Shown here: piece after piece, positions 10,098 to 21,716 of the stretch
Layout of the letters: the number at the start of each line of letters is the position of its first letter
Numbering within the stretch: the first letter of the stretch is position 1
Source: Manihot esculenta
Taxonomy: Eukaryota; Streptophyta; Magnoliopsida; Malpighiales; Euphorbiaceae
Assembly (NCBI RefSeq): GCF_001659605.2
Contig: NC_035168.2
Location: 7,372,058 to 7,436,057 of the forward strand
Reading direction: 5' to 3'
DNA length: 64,000 nucleotides
Notes under the pieces: model-generated
Databases searched by the model: none
What the model was told of the DNA's origin: nothing
What the model saw: the letters and a program-made list of their open reading frames with translations, nothing else
Translations under genes and position numbers: made by a program

Positions 10098-12753
10098 TGT
10101 AACAGCCCGGAAACCGGTACCCCTCTTGTAACGGCCCCAAACTGCTCGGCACTAGGATCCAGATCGGCTTAAGGCCGCCGGGACCCGTAGTAAGCCTCTA
10201 TACATCCTGAACTCTAGGTATAATCCCGTGCATGATCAAGCTTTTTCATAAAACTTAGGCTTTGGTCTCATAAAAACCTTTAAACTTGTTTTCCTTACCT
10301 CAGCTTGACCTATGCATGAAAACATAGAACCTCATACCAAAAGGGTCATCAAGCTTGCTTTAAAACATATCCGCCTTGGGTCAAGGGATTGGAACCCTTT
10401 CTTCCCTCACGGGCCATTCAAAACTCATAACATTTAAAACATTTTCTCAAGATCATGCATAACAAAAAGGGATTAACCAACACTCAAGGCAAAGCACAAT
10501 TCTATACATCTCATGCTACAACACATGGCATATCTATACTTTTCTTAACTTGGCTCTATCTCTTTATAACATTACTCTTTCTATTCTTTCATATCCCTTA
10601 CATATATGAGGACCATACATCAAGTCCATCTAACATGTCCATATATCATAATGTCCATAACTAAGCTATACAAGCATATAAAGCATTCATAGCATTACAT
10701 AACATATCGTCTCTTTACAACTTACATTACATATACATACAACATCTCTTGTACATAAACAATACACAACTAAGCTATTACAATCAAACATGGCAACCCA
10801 TGCTTGAACCTCTTCTTTCCCCATAGCTTACTCTGACTGAACTCTGGCTTACTTACTCTGGCCCTGCAAAACTGGGGTTAAGGGAATGGGGTGAGCTACA
10901 AGAGCCCAGTGAGTAGAAACAGAGAAAACAGTTCATTAATTTCATGCTCTCATGAAATGCGTCATAACACAAAGAAATCACATAACTTGGTCCGTCTCGG
11001 GGTTCATGCAGATAAATATTCCCCACGGACTATTTTTGAGAGTTCCTTTCTTTGCTAGCATCCTTTACTCTCAAGGATTAGACATGACCTCAAAAATCCC
11101 TCTGTCGGTGCCCGGCTCCCCCAAAGGAGCTCACACAGGACTTTCACATACATGACAGGGTGCCTAGTCCACAGAGAGCTCACAAGGACTTTCCTATATG
11201 TACTTGTCCGGCTCTCAAAAGACTCACCCAAGACCCAATGACAGATATGGGCTATTGAAGTCGCCTTGGTCCAAACCTCCTGAATCAACATCAAATAATG
11301 CAATGCGCCATATTCGTGAAACTAGTGCAATCAATCCTATTACATGTAATCATGATGCATGAGCATGCTTTAGGCATTTGATTTTCTTACAATAAAAGAT
11401 TTGGTTTAGTTCTACTCACCTGAAGCCACTGCTCAACAAACTCAGGGTCAACTAGCACTGAAGCTAGACACCTCTCCTCAGGTCCAATCCTACACAGATG
11501 GACTCACATGAGGTACTAAACACATTCTAACAACTCATAAGCAACTACCCAAAAACCCCTCTAAACATCACTAAAACATGCATAGAAAACAGCCATGAAA
11601 AGGCTGGACAGGCACTTTCGGCGGCACCTTCGGCGGCCGAACCCTCTCTCCAGAGACGAAACTCGGGTACCTTCGGCGGCACCTTCGGCGGCCGAACCCT
11701 CTCTCCAGAGACGAAAGTCAGGCACTTTCGGCGGCCGAACATTACCTTCGGCGGCCGAAAGTCTGCTTTCAAGCCAAAACTCAACTTTCGGGGGCAAGGT
11801 TAGGCGGCCAAACCATGCATCCAAAGGCACGTTCGGCGGCCGAAACCACCTTCGGCGGCCAAACCTGAGTTCATCAGAACTCAGCCTTTGCACACCAGCC
11901 TCCAAAACCTTCCAAACAGCCCAAACCTCACATACTCTCTCCCAAGCATGCATACACACTCCCACAAGCATAGAGAGCAAAGAAACTAGCTTAAACTCCT
12001 CAACACATCATCACATAACATACATTGGGCATAAAACCCACATAAACCCTTAACATGCATATCTACCCATTCCAACATAAAACCTTCATAAAACTTACTT
12101 AAAACTTCATGAAAACTCAAGGGAAACAAAGATCTACACTTACCTCTTGAAGATCGAGGGTTGGTGCGATCCCTAACTCGGAGGTGTGGAGAATCCAAGC
12201 TCCAAAAGCTCCAAGCTCCCAAAACTTCTATTTTAGCTTCAAAACTTCAAACCAAGGGTAGATTTTATGAAAACTTGAGGGATTTTGAAGAAAAGACATA
12301 CAAACAACCAAGGGAGGGCATACACTCACCTGAGCTCGGGAATGGGGAGAAAACTCGCCCATTTCCGATCTGAGGGCTCTTTATAGGTGGCCTGGTCATC
12401 AACCTTCGGCAGCCTAACGTGCCCCCTAACCTCATGCATGTTCGGCGGCCGAACCTCACTTTCGGCGGCCGAACCTTGGCTTGCTCCCACAAGACTTTTG
12501 GAGGCCAAAGGCGCTCCCGAAGCCTTCACATGTTCGGCGGCCGAACTTCACTTTCGGCGGCCGAACCTGGCAAACGCCTCCTTGGTCTTTCTCTTCAAAA
12601 ACTCAACTCTTTTCTATTTAAAACCATAAAACACTTAAAAACACTTTAGAAAACCTTTTAGAAAACCCTTGCCATACCCCTCAAAGAGGATCCGACACCC
12701 GAGATTCCACCGGACGGTAGGAATTTCGATGTCTGAACGAGCGGGGTCTTACA
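10098..12753 (-). repeat. Element B 5' LTR (2656 bp, right copy)
   Basis: This is nearly identical to 5337-7999. It holds the minus-strand promoter (TATA complement at 12380-12385), palindrome clusters (about 11615-11870 and 12415-12570) and a donor-like GTAAGT on the minus strand (12138-12143). The target duplicate GCCTA follows at 12754-12758. Confidence 0.92.
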
Positions 12754-12758
12754 GCCTA

Positions 12759-15700
12759 GGGCAATGTCAAGTAGGTCCAGCAGAGAAAGAGCAGTAAGAG
12801 ATCCTAGAAGGTCTTTGGATCTGGGTAGAAGCAGATCAGTGAGAGGAACAGTTCAGGGAGGAATGTCAGTTGATATGGGGGATGAGATGGATGTGGATCA
12901 GAGGAGGGATGGCAGTTTAGGAGTGAGCATGTCGGAAGAGGGAATGGGAGAGTCCCAAGGAGGCACCCAGGCCTCGGGATTTGTTCAGCCACCTCACTAC
13001 CCACCATTTTCTCAAAATCCCGGGTATTCGATGGGAGGTACATCGGATTACCCCAGCTTTAATCCTTACCCTTCTCACATGCCATACCCATCTTACTACC
13101 CACCATACCCACAGTACCCCATGTACCCACCTCCACCTTGCTATCCAGGTACAACAAACCCTACCCCAGGGGATGCTGCTCCTCCTCCTCCACCAACAGA
13201 ACCCATAGTTCCAGAAACCCCCGTACCTAAGCCTAGCTCATCTGGTGGGAGCAAGGTCAAGATGACCGACTACATGAAGCTTGGTGCCCCTCAGTATGAA
13301 AAAGGGGATGACCCGTTTGTGTATCTTGAGAGGGTCAAGGTGATTACTGATGAGATAGGAGCTGATGACAGCAGAGCCATTTAGATGGTTGGGTTCACAC
13401 TCAAATGCAAAAAGGCCGGTGAGTGGTTTAAGAATTATGTGAACCCGAGGGTGGATAGCATGTCTTGGGAAGAGTTTGCAAACGAGTTTGCAGGATGAGC
13501 TTTCTCTGATAGCTCAAGGGAATTGAAAATGATAGAGTTTGAACAGTTGAGGCAGACTGATGATATGAGTGTAGATGAGTTCACAGACAGATTCTTGGAG
13601 CTGTTGCCGTTTGCAGGGCAAAATCTTGACTCAGACCAGAAGAAGTCAATGAGGTATATCATGAAGCTTCATTCCAGGTATTCCTCCTTGATTCAGTCAG
13701 TAGATAGGGAGAGCTTCCATGCCATAGTGGATATGGCCCAGAAAATGGAGGCTAGTGCCATCATTCAGGAGACAGTTAAGCAGTCAGTGGCACAGTCTTC
13801 TGGTTCTAAGACCCCGGATGGGGGAAGGCTAGATCCCTCATCCTTGAGTGCAGCAGCTTCAGGTAGCAAAAGGTGGGGTAACACCACTAGGAAGCCGAAG
13901 AAGAACAAGTTTTGGAACAAGATCAAATCAGGTCTGGGAATAGGAAGTGGCTCAAGCTCTGGTGCGGATAATGCAGTTTGTGCAAGGTGTGGTAAGCCAC
14001 ACAAGGGAGTTTACCGGGCTGGGATAATAGCCTACTTCAGATGCGGGCAAGAGGGACACATGGCTCGGGAGTGTCCTAGGACAGTACCTATGGCTCAGTC
14101 TCAGCAGATAGCTTCAGGTAGTGTAGCGCAGCCAGCAGCTCCAGCCACGACTCAGGCCAGTGGCAGAGGCAGAGGGAGAGGGTCAACCTCTTCTTCAGCG
14201 GGTTTCAGAGGTGAAGGTCCATCAGCTCCAGCGCGGATCTTCACGATGACTCAGCAGGAGGCAGATGCATCTAACACCGTGGTGGCAGGTAATCTCGTCA
14301 TTGGTTGTTTAGATGTGTATGCCTTGATGGACCCTGGTGCATCTCATTCTTTTATTGCTCCGAGAGCCGTTCAGAGGTTGGGATTAATGGTCTCTGGGTT
14401 AGAGTGTCCTCTCTGGGTCAGTGGACCCAAGTGTGATCCATCAGTGGCAGAGTCAGTCTGCCAGTACAGTCCAGTCTTTGTAGAGGGAAGATGCCTTTCC
14501 GCCGACCTTGTGGTTCTAGACTTGACAGATTTTGACGTCATTCTAGGGATGGACTGGTTATCTACCCATGGTGCTACCTTGGACTGCAGGGATAAAGTAG
14601 TCAGGTTCAGAGGTCAGGATGGGTCAGAGGTTGTCTTCAGGGGAGACAGGAGGGGTACACCTAGAGGTCTGATATCAGCTCTTCAGGCTCGTAGGTTGCT
14701 TAGGAAGGGATGTCAGGGGTATTTGGCTCATGTGAGAGAGCTTAGCAGTCAGGTTAGAGAGCCCGCCTCGGTGCCAGTGGTCAGAGAGTTCTTAGATGTA
14801 TTCCCAGACGAGCTGTCAGGTTTACCACCTGCTAGGGAGGTAGAGTTCGAGATAGAATTGATGCCTGGAACCAGACCAATCTCTATCCCTCCCTACAAGA
14901 TGGCTCCAGCTGAGTTGAAGGAATTAAAAGAACAGTTGCAAGAGCTGGTAGAAAAGGGCTTCATCCGACCGAGTACCTCACCTTGGGGTGCTCCAGTCTT
15001 ATTTGTGAGAAAGAAGGATGGATCCCTTAGACTTTGTATCGACTACAGGCAGTTGAACAAAGTCACTACCAAGAACATGTACCCTTTGCCAAGGATCGAT
15101 GATCTATTCGACCAGCTAGCAGGAGCGGGTTGTTTCTCCAAAATAGATCTGAGGTCCGGGTATCATCAGCTGAGGATCAGAGAAGAAGATGTGCCAAAGA
15201 CGACTTTCAGAACCAGATATGGGCATTTTGAGTTCCTTGTGATGCCGTTCGGGTTAACCAATGCCCCTGCAGCATTCATGGATCTCATGAACAGAGTGTT
15301 TAGCCAGTAGCTGGATCACTTTGTTATTGTCTTCATAGATGATATCTTAGTGTATTCCAGGAATGCAGAGGAGCATGCCCATCATCTGAGGTTGGTTCTG
15401 CAGACCTTGAGGGAACATGGCTTGTATGCCAAGTTCTCCAAGTGCGAATTCTGGCTGAGGAGCATCTCATTCTTGGGGCATGTGGTATCGGAAAATGGAA
15501 TAGAGGTGGACCCCAAGAAGGTAGAAGCTGTGGCTAACTGGCCTAGACCCACTTCAGTGACAGAGATCAGGAGTTTCTTGGGTTTGGCAGGTTACTACAG
15601 GAGATTTGTCCAGGATTTCTCCAAGATTGCAGCTCCTCTGACCAGGTTAACCAGGAAGAATCAGAAGTTTGTGTGGATCGACCAGTGTGAAGAGAGCTTT

Positions 15701-17673
15701 GAAGAGCTTAAGAAGAGGTTAACGTCAGCACCGGTGTTAGCTTTGCCTAACAGTCAGGAGGATTTCACAGTGTTCTGTGATGCATCCCGAGTGGGATTGG
15801 GTTGTGTGTTAATGCAGAATGAAAGGGTGATTGCTTATGCTTCTAGGCAGCTGAAGAAGCATGAGTTGAATTACCCTACACATGACCTAGAAATGGCAGC
15901 TGTAATCTTTGCACTCAAGATGTGGAGGCATTACCTTTACGGGGTAAAATGTGAGATCTTCACAGATCATAAGAGCCTGCAGTACATCCTGAGTCAAAGA
16001 GATTTGAACTTGAGACAGAGAAGGTGGGTAGAGCTGCTGAGTGATTATGATTGCAAGATTCAGTACCATCCGGGTAAGGCGAATGTGGTGGCAGACACCT
16101 TAAGCCGGAAATCACTAGGCAGCTTATCCCACATCAAGGCTGAGCGGAGACCGGTGGTGGAAGAGTTCTACAAGCTTATTAATGAAGGTCTACAACTAGA
16201 GTTGTCTGGTACAGGTGCTTTGATAGCCCAGATGAGAGTGACACCTGTATTCTTGGAGCAGGTGGCTCAAAAGCAGCATGAGGACCCAGAGTTAGTGAAG
16301 ATCGCCAGGATTGTTCAACCAGGCAAGGATAGTGAGTTTGGATTTGACAGCAAGGGGATCCTCCGCTATGGGAATAGACTATGTGTACCAGATGACATTA
16401 GCTTAAAGGGAGACATTATGAGGGAAGCTCATAATGCAAGGTACAGCGTTCACCCGGAGCCACCAAGATGTATCAAGATCTGAAGAAAGTTTATTGGTGG
16501 CCAGCTATGAAGAGAGAGGTGGCACAGTTTGTGTCAGCCTGCGAAGTGTGTCAGAGGGTGAAGCTGGAACATCAGAAGCCGGCTGGAATGCTTAACCCGC
16601 TACCTATTCCAGAGTGGAAATGGGAAAATATAGCTATGGACTTCGTGGTGGGGTTACCGGCAGCATCCAACAAACTAGACTCCATATGGGTGATTGTGGA
16701 CAGACTGACCAAATCTGCTCACTTCATCCCTGTCAGGAGCAACTACTCTGTGGATAAGTTAGCGCAGGTGTATGTGGATGAAGTGGTAAGGCTGCATGGG
16801 GTTCCTGTTTCTATAGTGTCTGATAGAGGGCCCCAGTTCACTTTTAGGTTTTGGCGGAGTCTACAGAATGCTATGGGTACCAAGTTGGACTTCAGTACTG
16901 CCTTCCATCCCCAGACTGACAGACAGTCAGAGAGGACCATCCAGACCATAGAAGATATGCTCAGAATGTGTGTGCTAGATTTTGGCGGTTCTTGGAGGCA
17001 GCATCTACCTTTGGTGGAGTTTGCCTACAATAACAGCTATCATGCTAGCATAGGGATGGCTCCATATGAAGCTTTATACGGGAGGAAGTGCAGGTCACCT
17101 GTTTGCTGGGAAGAAGTGGGAGAAAAGGCCTTGGCAGGTCCTGAGCTTGTTGAGATCACCAGCAGGGTGGTGCCCATTATTAGAGAGAGGATCAGAACTG
17201 CTGCGAGCAGACAGAAAAGCTATGCAGACATCCGCAGGAGACAGGTAGAGTTTCAGGAGGGAGATCTGGTATTGCCCAAGGTGTCTCCTATGAAAGGAGT
17301 GGTTTGCTTCGGGAAGAAAGGTAAACTAGCCCCACGATACATCGGACCCTTTGAGATCTTGCAAAAGATTGGGAATGTGTCGTACAAGCTGGATTTACCT
17401 GCTTCAATGGGAAGAATCCATCCGGTTTTCCATGTTTCAATGTTAAGGAAGTTTGTGTCAGATCCGGGCAAGGTTCTTAGTGAGCCTGATGTGGAGATCC
17501 AACAAGATCTCACATATGTTGAACAGCCAGTGCGGATCATAGACACCCAGATTAGGAAGTTGAGGAACAAGGAAATCCCGATGGTGAAAGTCCTTTGGAA
17601 CCACCACAATATGGAAGAATGCACTTGGGAGACACGGGAGTCCATGCTCCAGCAATACCCTTATCTTTTCTAA
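12759..17673 (+). pseudogene. gag-pol: Element A gag-pol polyprotein, broken
   Basis: This is the remainder of the A polyprotein, which would supply capsid, protease, RT/RNase H and integrase. Order: proline/tyrosine-rich segment, gag capsid region (about 13270-13640), cysteine blocks at about 13977-14075, protease MDPGASHSF (about 14328), RT with YRQLNK and FIDDILVYS (about 15337), RNase H ([10 protein letters not shown], about 15775), integrase ([16 protein letters not shown]) and a C-terminal chromodomain ending QQYPYLF. Breaks seen: TAG at 13382, TGA at 13496, TAG at 15308 just before the RT active site, and loss of one C near 16455 that shifts the frame in the integrase zinc domain. The second knuckle reads [14 protein letters not shown], so its first cysteine is a tyrosine. 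HPQTDRQSER has arginine where sister copies have glycine. The copy is inactive. Confidence 0.92.
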
Positions 17674-17743
17674 GGTTAGTTCCTTCTGAGTTCATGTGTT
17701 TTATATGTACGTTATGTTGTATGCCTTGCATGTGCTAGTTGAG

Positions 17744-17780
17744 GAACATTCGGGGACGAATGTTCTTAAGGGGGGGAGAA
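17744..17780 (+). promoter_or_regulatory. Hairpin and polypurine tract, element A
   Basis: A perfect 9-bp stem (GAACATTCG, loop GGGA, CGAATGTTC) at 17744-17765 is followed by TTAAGGGGGGGAGAA, which abuts the 3' LTR at 17781. The purine run should prime plus-strand DNA. The hairpin is shared with all Tekay-type copies here. Confidence 0.88.
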
Positions 17781-18873
17781 TGTAATACCCGGCTAGACTC
17801 CGGTATCGAAATTCCTACCGTCCGGTGGAATCCCGGGTGTCGGAGACCTCTAGAAGGGTAAAATCATGTTTTGTAAAATGTTTTAATGTATTTTATGTTT
17901 TTAAGGTAGAAGGAAAATGAGTTTTTGCATGAAAATAGTCTTGGAGGAAAACTCAGGTTCGGCCGCCGAACCTCAAGTTCGGCCGCCGAACATGCATGCA
18001 CTTCGGGAGTGCCTTAGGCCTCCGAAAGCATAAGTGAGGGAAGTCCAGGTTCGGCTGCCGAACCTTATGTTCGGCCGCCGAACATGGCATGCATACGGAC
18101 GCACGTTCGGCTCCCGAATGTGGCTTGGCCAGCCACCTATAAAGGGGTCCCTTAGCCGAAATGGGGGAGCTTTTCTCCCCATTGTCGGCCAAGGTGAGCT
18201 CTCCGCCATCCTTCGCCAATTTCAAGTTTCTTCCTCCAAATCTTCCTGGATTTTCACAAGTTTTCACTTTGTTTTGAAGATTTTCGAGTATAAAGCAAGT
18301 TTTGGAGCTTTGAGGTTCAAGAAACTCAATCTCTCCCATCTCCGAGCTAGGGTCATTTTCCTCTCGATCTTCAAGAGGTAAGGGCCGATCTTGAGCTCAC
18401 TATATGTTTTAAACAAGTTTAAGTTGATTCTTGGGGTAGAAATGCATGCTTAGGTTAGTTGAGCTTTGTTAGGTTTTGGGTTGTGTTTATGTATAATGTA
18501 GGTTGCTGAGTTGCTTTTGATGTGTTGTAGTTGGGGTTTAAGATAGTTTGAAGCCCCTAGGAGCTTATGTATGTGTTTATGCTTGTTTTGGTTGAGTGGT
18601 ATGCATGATTGAAGGTTTGGGAGGCATGGGAGCATGTGTGAGCCGAGTTTCTGCCCTTTTGGCAGAAACCAGGTTCGGCAGCCGAAGGACTTTCGGCTGC
18701 CGAACCTGCCTGGGAGGCAAGCCTTTCGGCTGCCGAAGCATGCCCCCGAAAATGGACTTTCGTCTCTGGAAGGCACTTTCGGCCGCCGAAGGTGCCGCCA
18801 AACCTGCCTGACTTTCGGCTCTGGAGGGACTTTCGGCCGCCGAACCTACCGCCGAAAGTGCCCTGTTCAGCCT
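17781..18873 (+). repeat. Element A 3' LTR, left part
   Basis: These are the first 1093 bp of the 3' LTR, colinear with 2709 onward including both palindrome clusters, the TATA box (near 18138) and the donor-like GTAAG near 18378. It is cut by element C. AGCCT at 18869-18873 is the target copy, repeated at 28258-28262. Confidence 0.92.
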
Positions 18874-21421
18874 TGTAATACCCGGCTAGATTCCGGCATC
18901 GGAATCCCTACCTTCCGGCGGAATCTCCGTTGGAATATGGAATTTTGATGATGCCAGAGTCTTCTAGAGGGGTAAAATGTGTTTTCTAAAATGATTTTTA
19001 CTGATTTCATGGTTTTAAATGAAAAAGATTTGAGTTTTGAAAAGAAAAGACCAAGGAGGTTTTGCCAGGTTCGGCCGCCGAAAGTGGAGTTCGGCCGCCG
19101 AACATGAGTTGGTTTTGGGAGCGCTTTTGGCCTCCGAAAGTCTTGATTGAACAAACCAGGTTCGGCCGCCGAACCTCAAGTTCGGCCGCCGAACATGGGG
19201 GTGTTTTGCATGCACGTTAGGCCGCCGAAGGAGGTTTGGCTGGCCACCTATAAAAGCCCCTCAGACCGGAAATGGGCGAGATTTCTCCCCATTCTCGAGC
19301 TCAGGTGTGTTCATGTCCTCCTCTAGTCGTTTTCTTGCTTTTTCTTCAAATCCTTCACGTTTTATAAGCTATACGGTTGTTTTGAAGAGTTTTAAAGCTT
19401 GGATCAAGGTTTGGAGAGCTTGGAGACTTTAAGAGTTTGGGTTCTCCACATCTCAAGCTTTGGGTCGCACCAACCCTCGATCTTCAAGAGGTAAGTGTGG
19501 ATCTATGTTTTTCTTTACGTTTCATGAAGTTTTAAGATGGTTTTGATGGGTAGATATGCATGTTAGGGTTTATGTGGGTTTTATGCCCAATGTATGATAA
19601 TGTATGTTCATGTGATGTTTGTGTTGGGGTTTAAGTTAGTTTTCAAGCCCCTTGAGCTTATGGGAGAGAGTATGCATGATTGGGAGAGAGTATGTGAGGT
19701 TTGGGTTGTTTTGATAGTTTTGGCCTATGTGGGCCATAAACTATCTATGTATGCTTTAGATGTTGTTTTTGGGAGTTTAAGCTTGTTTGAGCTCCCTTGT
19801 GCATGGTTAAGGATGTATGCATGTGTTTGAGAAGTTGGATGCTTGTTTTGGGGTGTTTGGAAGGTATGGGAGGCTTGAAATGCACAAAGGCTGAGTTCTG
19901 GATGAACTCAGGTTCGGCCGCCGAAGGTGGTTTCGGCCGCCGAACCTGCCTAAGGATGCATGGTTTGGCCGCCTAACCTTGCCCCCGAAAGTTGAGTTTT
20001 GGCTTGAAAGCAGACTTTCGGCCGCCGAAGGTAATGTTCGGCCGCCGAAAGTGCCTGACTTTCGTCTCTGGAGAGAGAGTTCGGCCGCCGAAGGTGCCGC
20101 CGAACCTGCCTGACTTTCGTCTCTGTCTGGGACTTTCGGCCGCCGAAAGTGCCGCCGAAAGTGCCCTGCCCAGCCTTTTCTTGGGTGTTTTCTATGCATG
20201 CTTCTATGATGTTTTAGAGGGTATTTGGGTAGTCTTTTATGAGTTGTTTAGAGTATGTTTGGCACCTCACTGGAGTCCACCTGTGTAGGATCGGACCCGA
20301 GGAACCGAAGTGTTTAGTAGTGTCAGCCGTTTCAGAGTCGGCCCTGAGCTAGTCACAGGTGAGTGGAACACAACTCTCTTAATTTAAAGTAAATAAATTA
20401 AATGTTTTAGAGCATGATCCATGCATCATAAAATGCCATGATATGTATTAGGTTGTTTTGCATTAGAACCCACGAATATGATGCATTGCATAATATGTTG
20501 TTGATGTGGATGGATTTTGGATGATCCTTAGCCCTCAGTATGAGATGAGATAATATGATATGATATGCCATGGTATGATATGAGATAGAAAGACCAGGTC
20601 GCCCCTGGTACTATGTTTATGCAAGCGAGCACTAGGTGAGGCCTAATCGCCCCTGGTGTAGTTGGACATGTTATGATATGAGTTATGTAAGCGAGCACTA
20701 GGTGAGGCCTAATCGCCCCTGGTGTAGTTGGACATGTTATGATATGTAGAGGGCTAGTGGTGACAAATTCATCCTTTATGTGATTAGCTGTGATGTGTTG
20801 CATTTCATGAAAGCATGAATAAGAAAAAGTTAAATGATTTGATAAATAAAATGAATAATAATATACCTAAAAAGTGTGGAATTAAAGCAAATGTTTTTAG
20901 TTTCTGCTCACTGGGCTTTTTAGCTCACCCCTTCCCCCTATCCCCAGGTTTGCAGGTTCAGAGATAGTCAAGAGATCAGCTGGATACGTCCATGGTCATG
21001 CTTATGTAATAGAATAGTTGTGGACATGATGTAATATAAGATTATGTATTGTTGTAAAAGAGTTGTATTGTAATATGACCTTATGTTATATGTTCAGAGT
21101 TATAGTATTGTGCTTGGCCCGAGTTGGATAATCCCTTTGTACATGAGCTTTATTTTATGTTGTTTCATGTGATGGACCGAGTTTGACATAGGGTATGCTG
21201 ACCCTAGGGGTTCTATGAGTTCAGTCATAGTGCATACACAGGTCAAACGGGTTAAAGAAAAAGTTTACAGTTTTATGTTTTAAAGTTTATACTTATGTTG
21301 GATCATGTTTGGGATTATACCAGCTGTACAGGATGCATAGTAGGCTTGCTACGGGTCCCGGCGGCCTTATGCCGATCTGGATCCTAGCGCCGGTAACGGT
21401 CCGGATTTCCGGGTCGTTACA
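18874..21421 (+). repeat. Element C 5' LTR (2548 bp)
   Basis: It starts TGTAATACCCGG and ends GGTCGTTACA. Palindromes cluster at about 19068-19230 and 19912-20160, the TATA box (TATAAAAG) lies at 19249 and a strong donor-like AGAG/GTAAGT at 19491. A two-unit minisatellite around GCGAGCACTAGGTGAGG lies at about 20624-20745. No coding sequence is credible. Confidence 0.93.
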
Positions 21422-21424
21422 GAA

Positions 21425-21436
21425 TGGTATCAGAGC
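21425..21436 (+). promoter_or_regulatory. Primer-binding site, element C
   Basis: TGGTATCAGAGC, three bases after the LTR, is complementary to initiator methionine tRNA as in A and G. Confidence 0.9.
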
Positions 21437-21716
21437 CCTAGGTTCACATGGTCGGACCTATAGTGTGTCGGGCTCATAGAGGTTATAGAAGGGCAAGCAC
21501 AATAGGAGAGATCATGTCCACTAGGATAGGATATGGAGTCCTGTCTTGTATGATGGTGTGAAATGCCATGGCGATGAGCATGTGCATTAATGCTAGGATA
21601 TGTATGTTATGTATGATATGCTATGTATGCTTTATATGTGAGGTAGGTTCATGTGTTTTCACATGAACCATAAGATGCTGATGTTTATGTGCTATGTTAT
21701 GCTCTCAGAAGTCAAG

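Larger units (their letters stand above)
5337..12753 (-). mobile_element. Element B: non-autonomous Tekay-related gypsy, minus strand
   Basis: Element B is 7417 bp with TSD GCCTA on both sides, inserted in the gag of A. Its LTRs of 2663 and 2656 bp enclose only 2098 bp of internal DNA. By eye the LTRs differ at about 7 substitutions, one 8-bp indel and a 1-bp indel, so the insertion is recent and younger than A. Internally only a nucleocapsid-like ORF is open and pol is reduced to scraps, so it must have depended on another element for RT and integrase. Cis signals (PBS, polypurine tract, hairpin, leader splice-like sites) are all intact. Confidence 0.92.
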
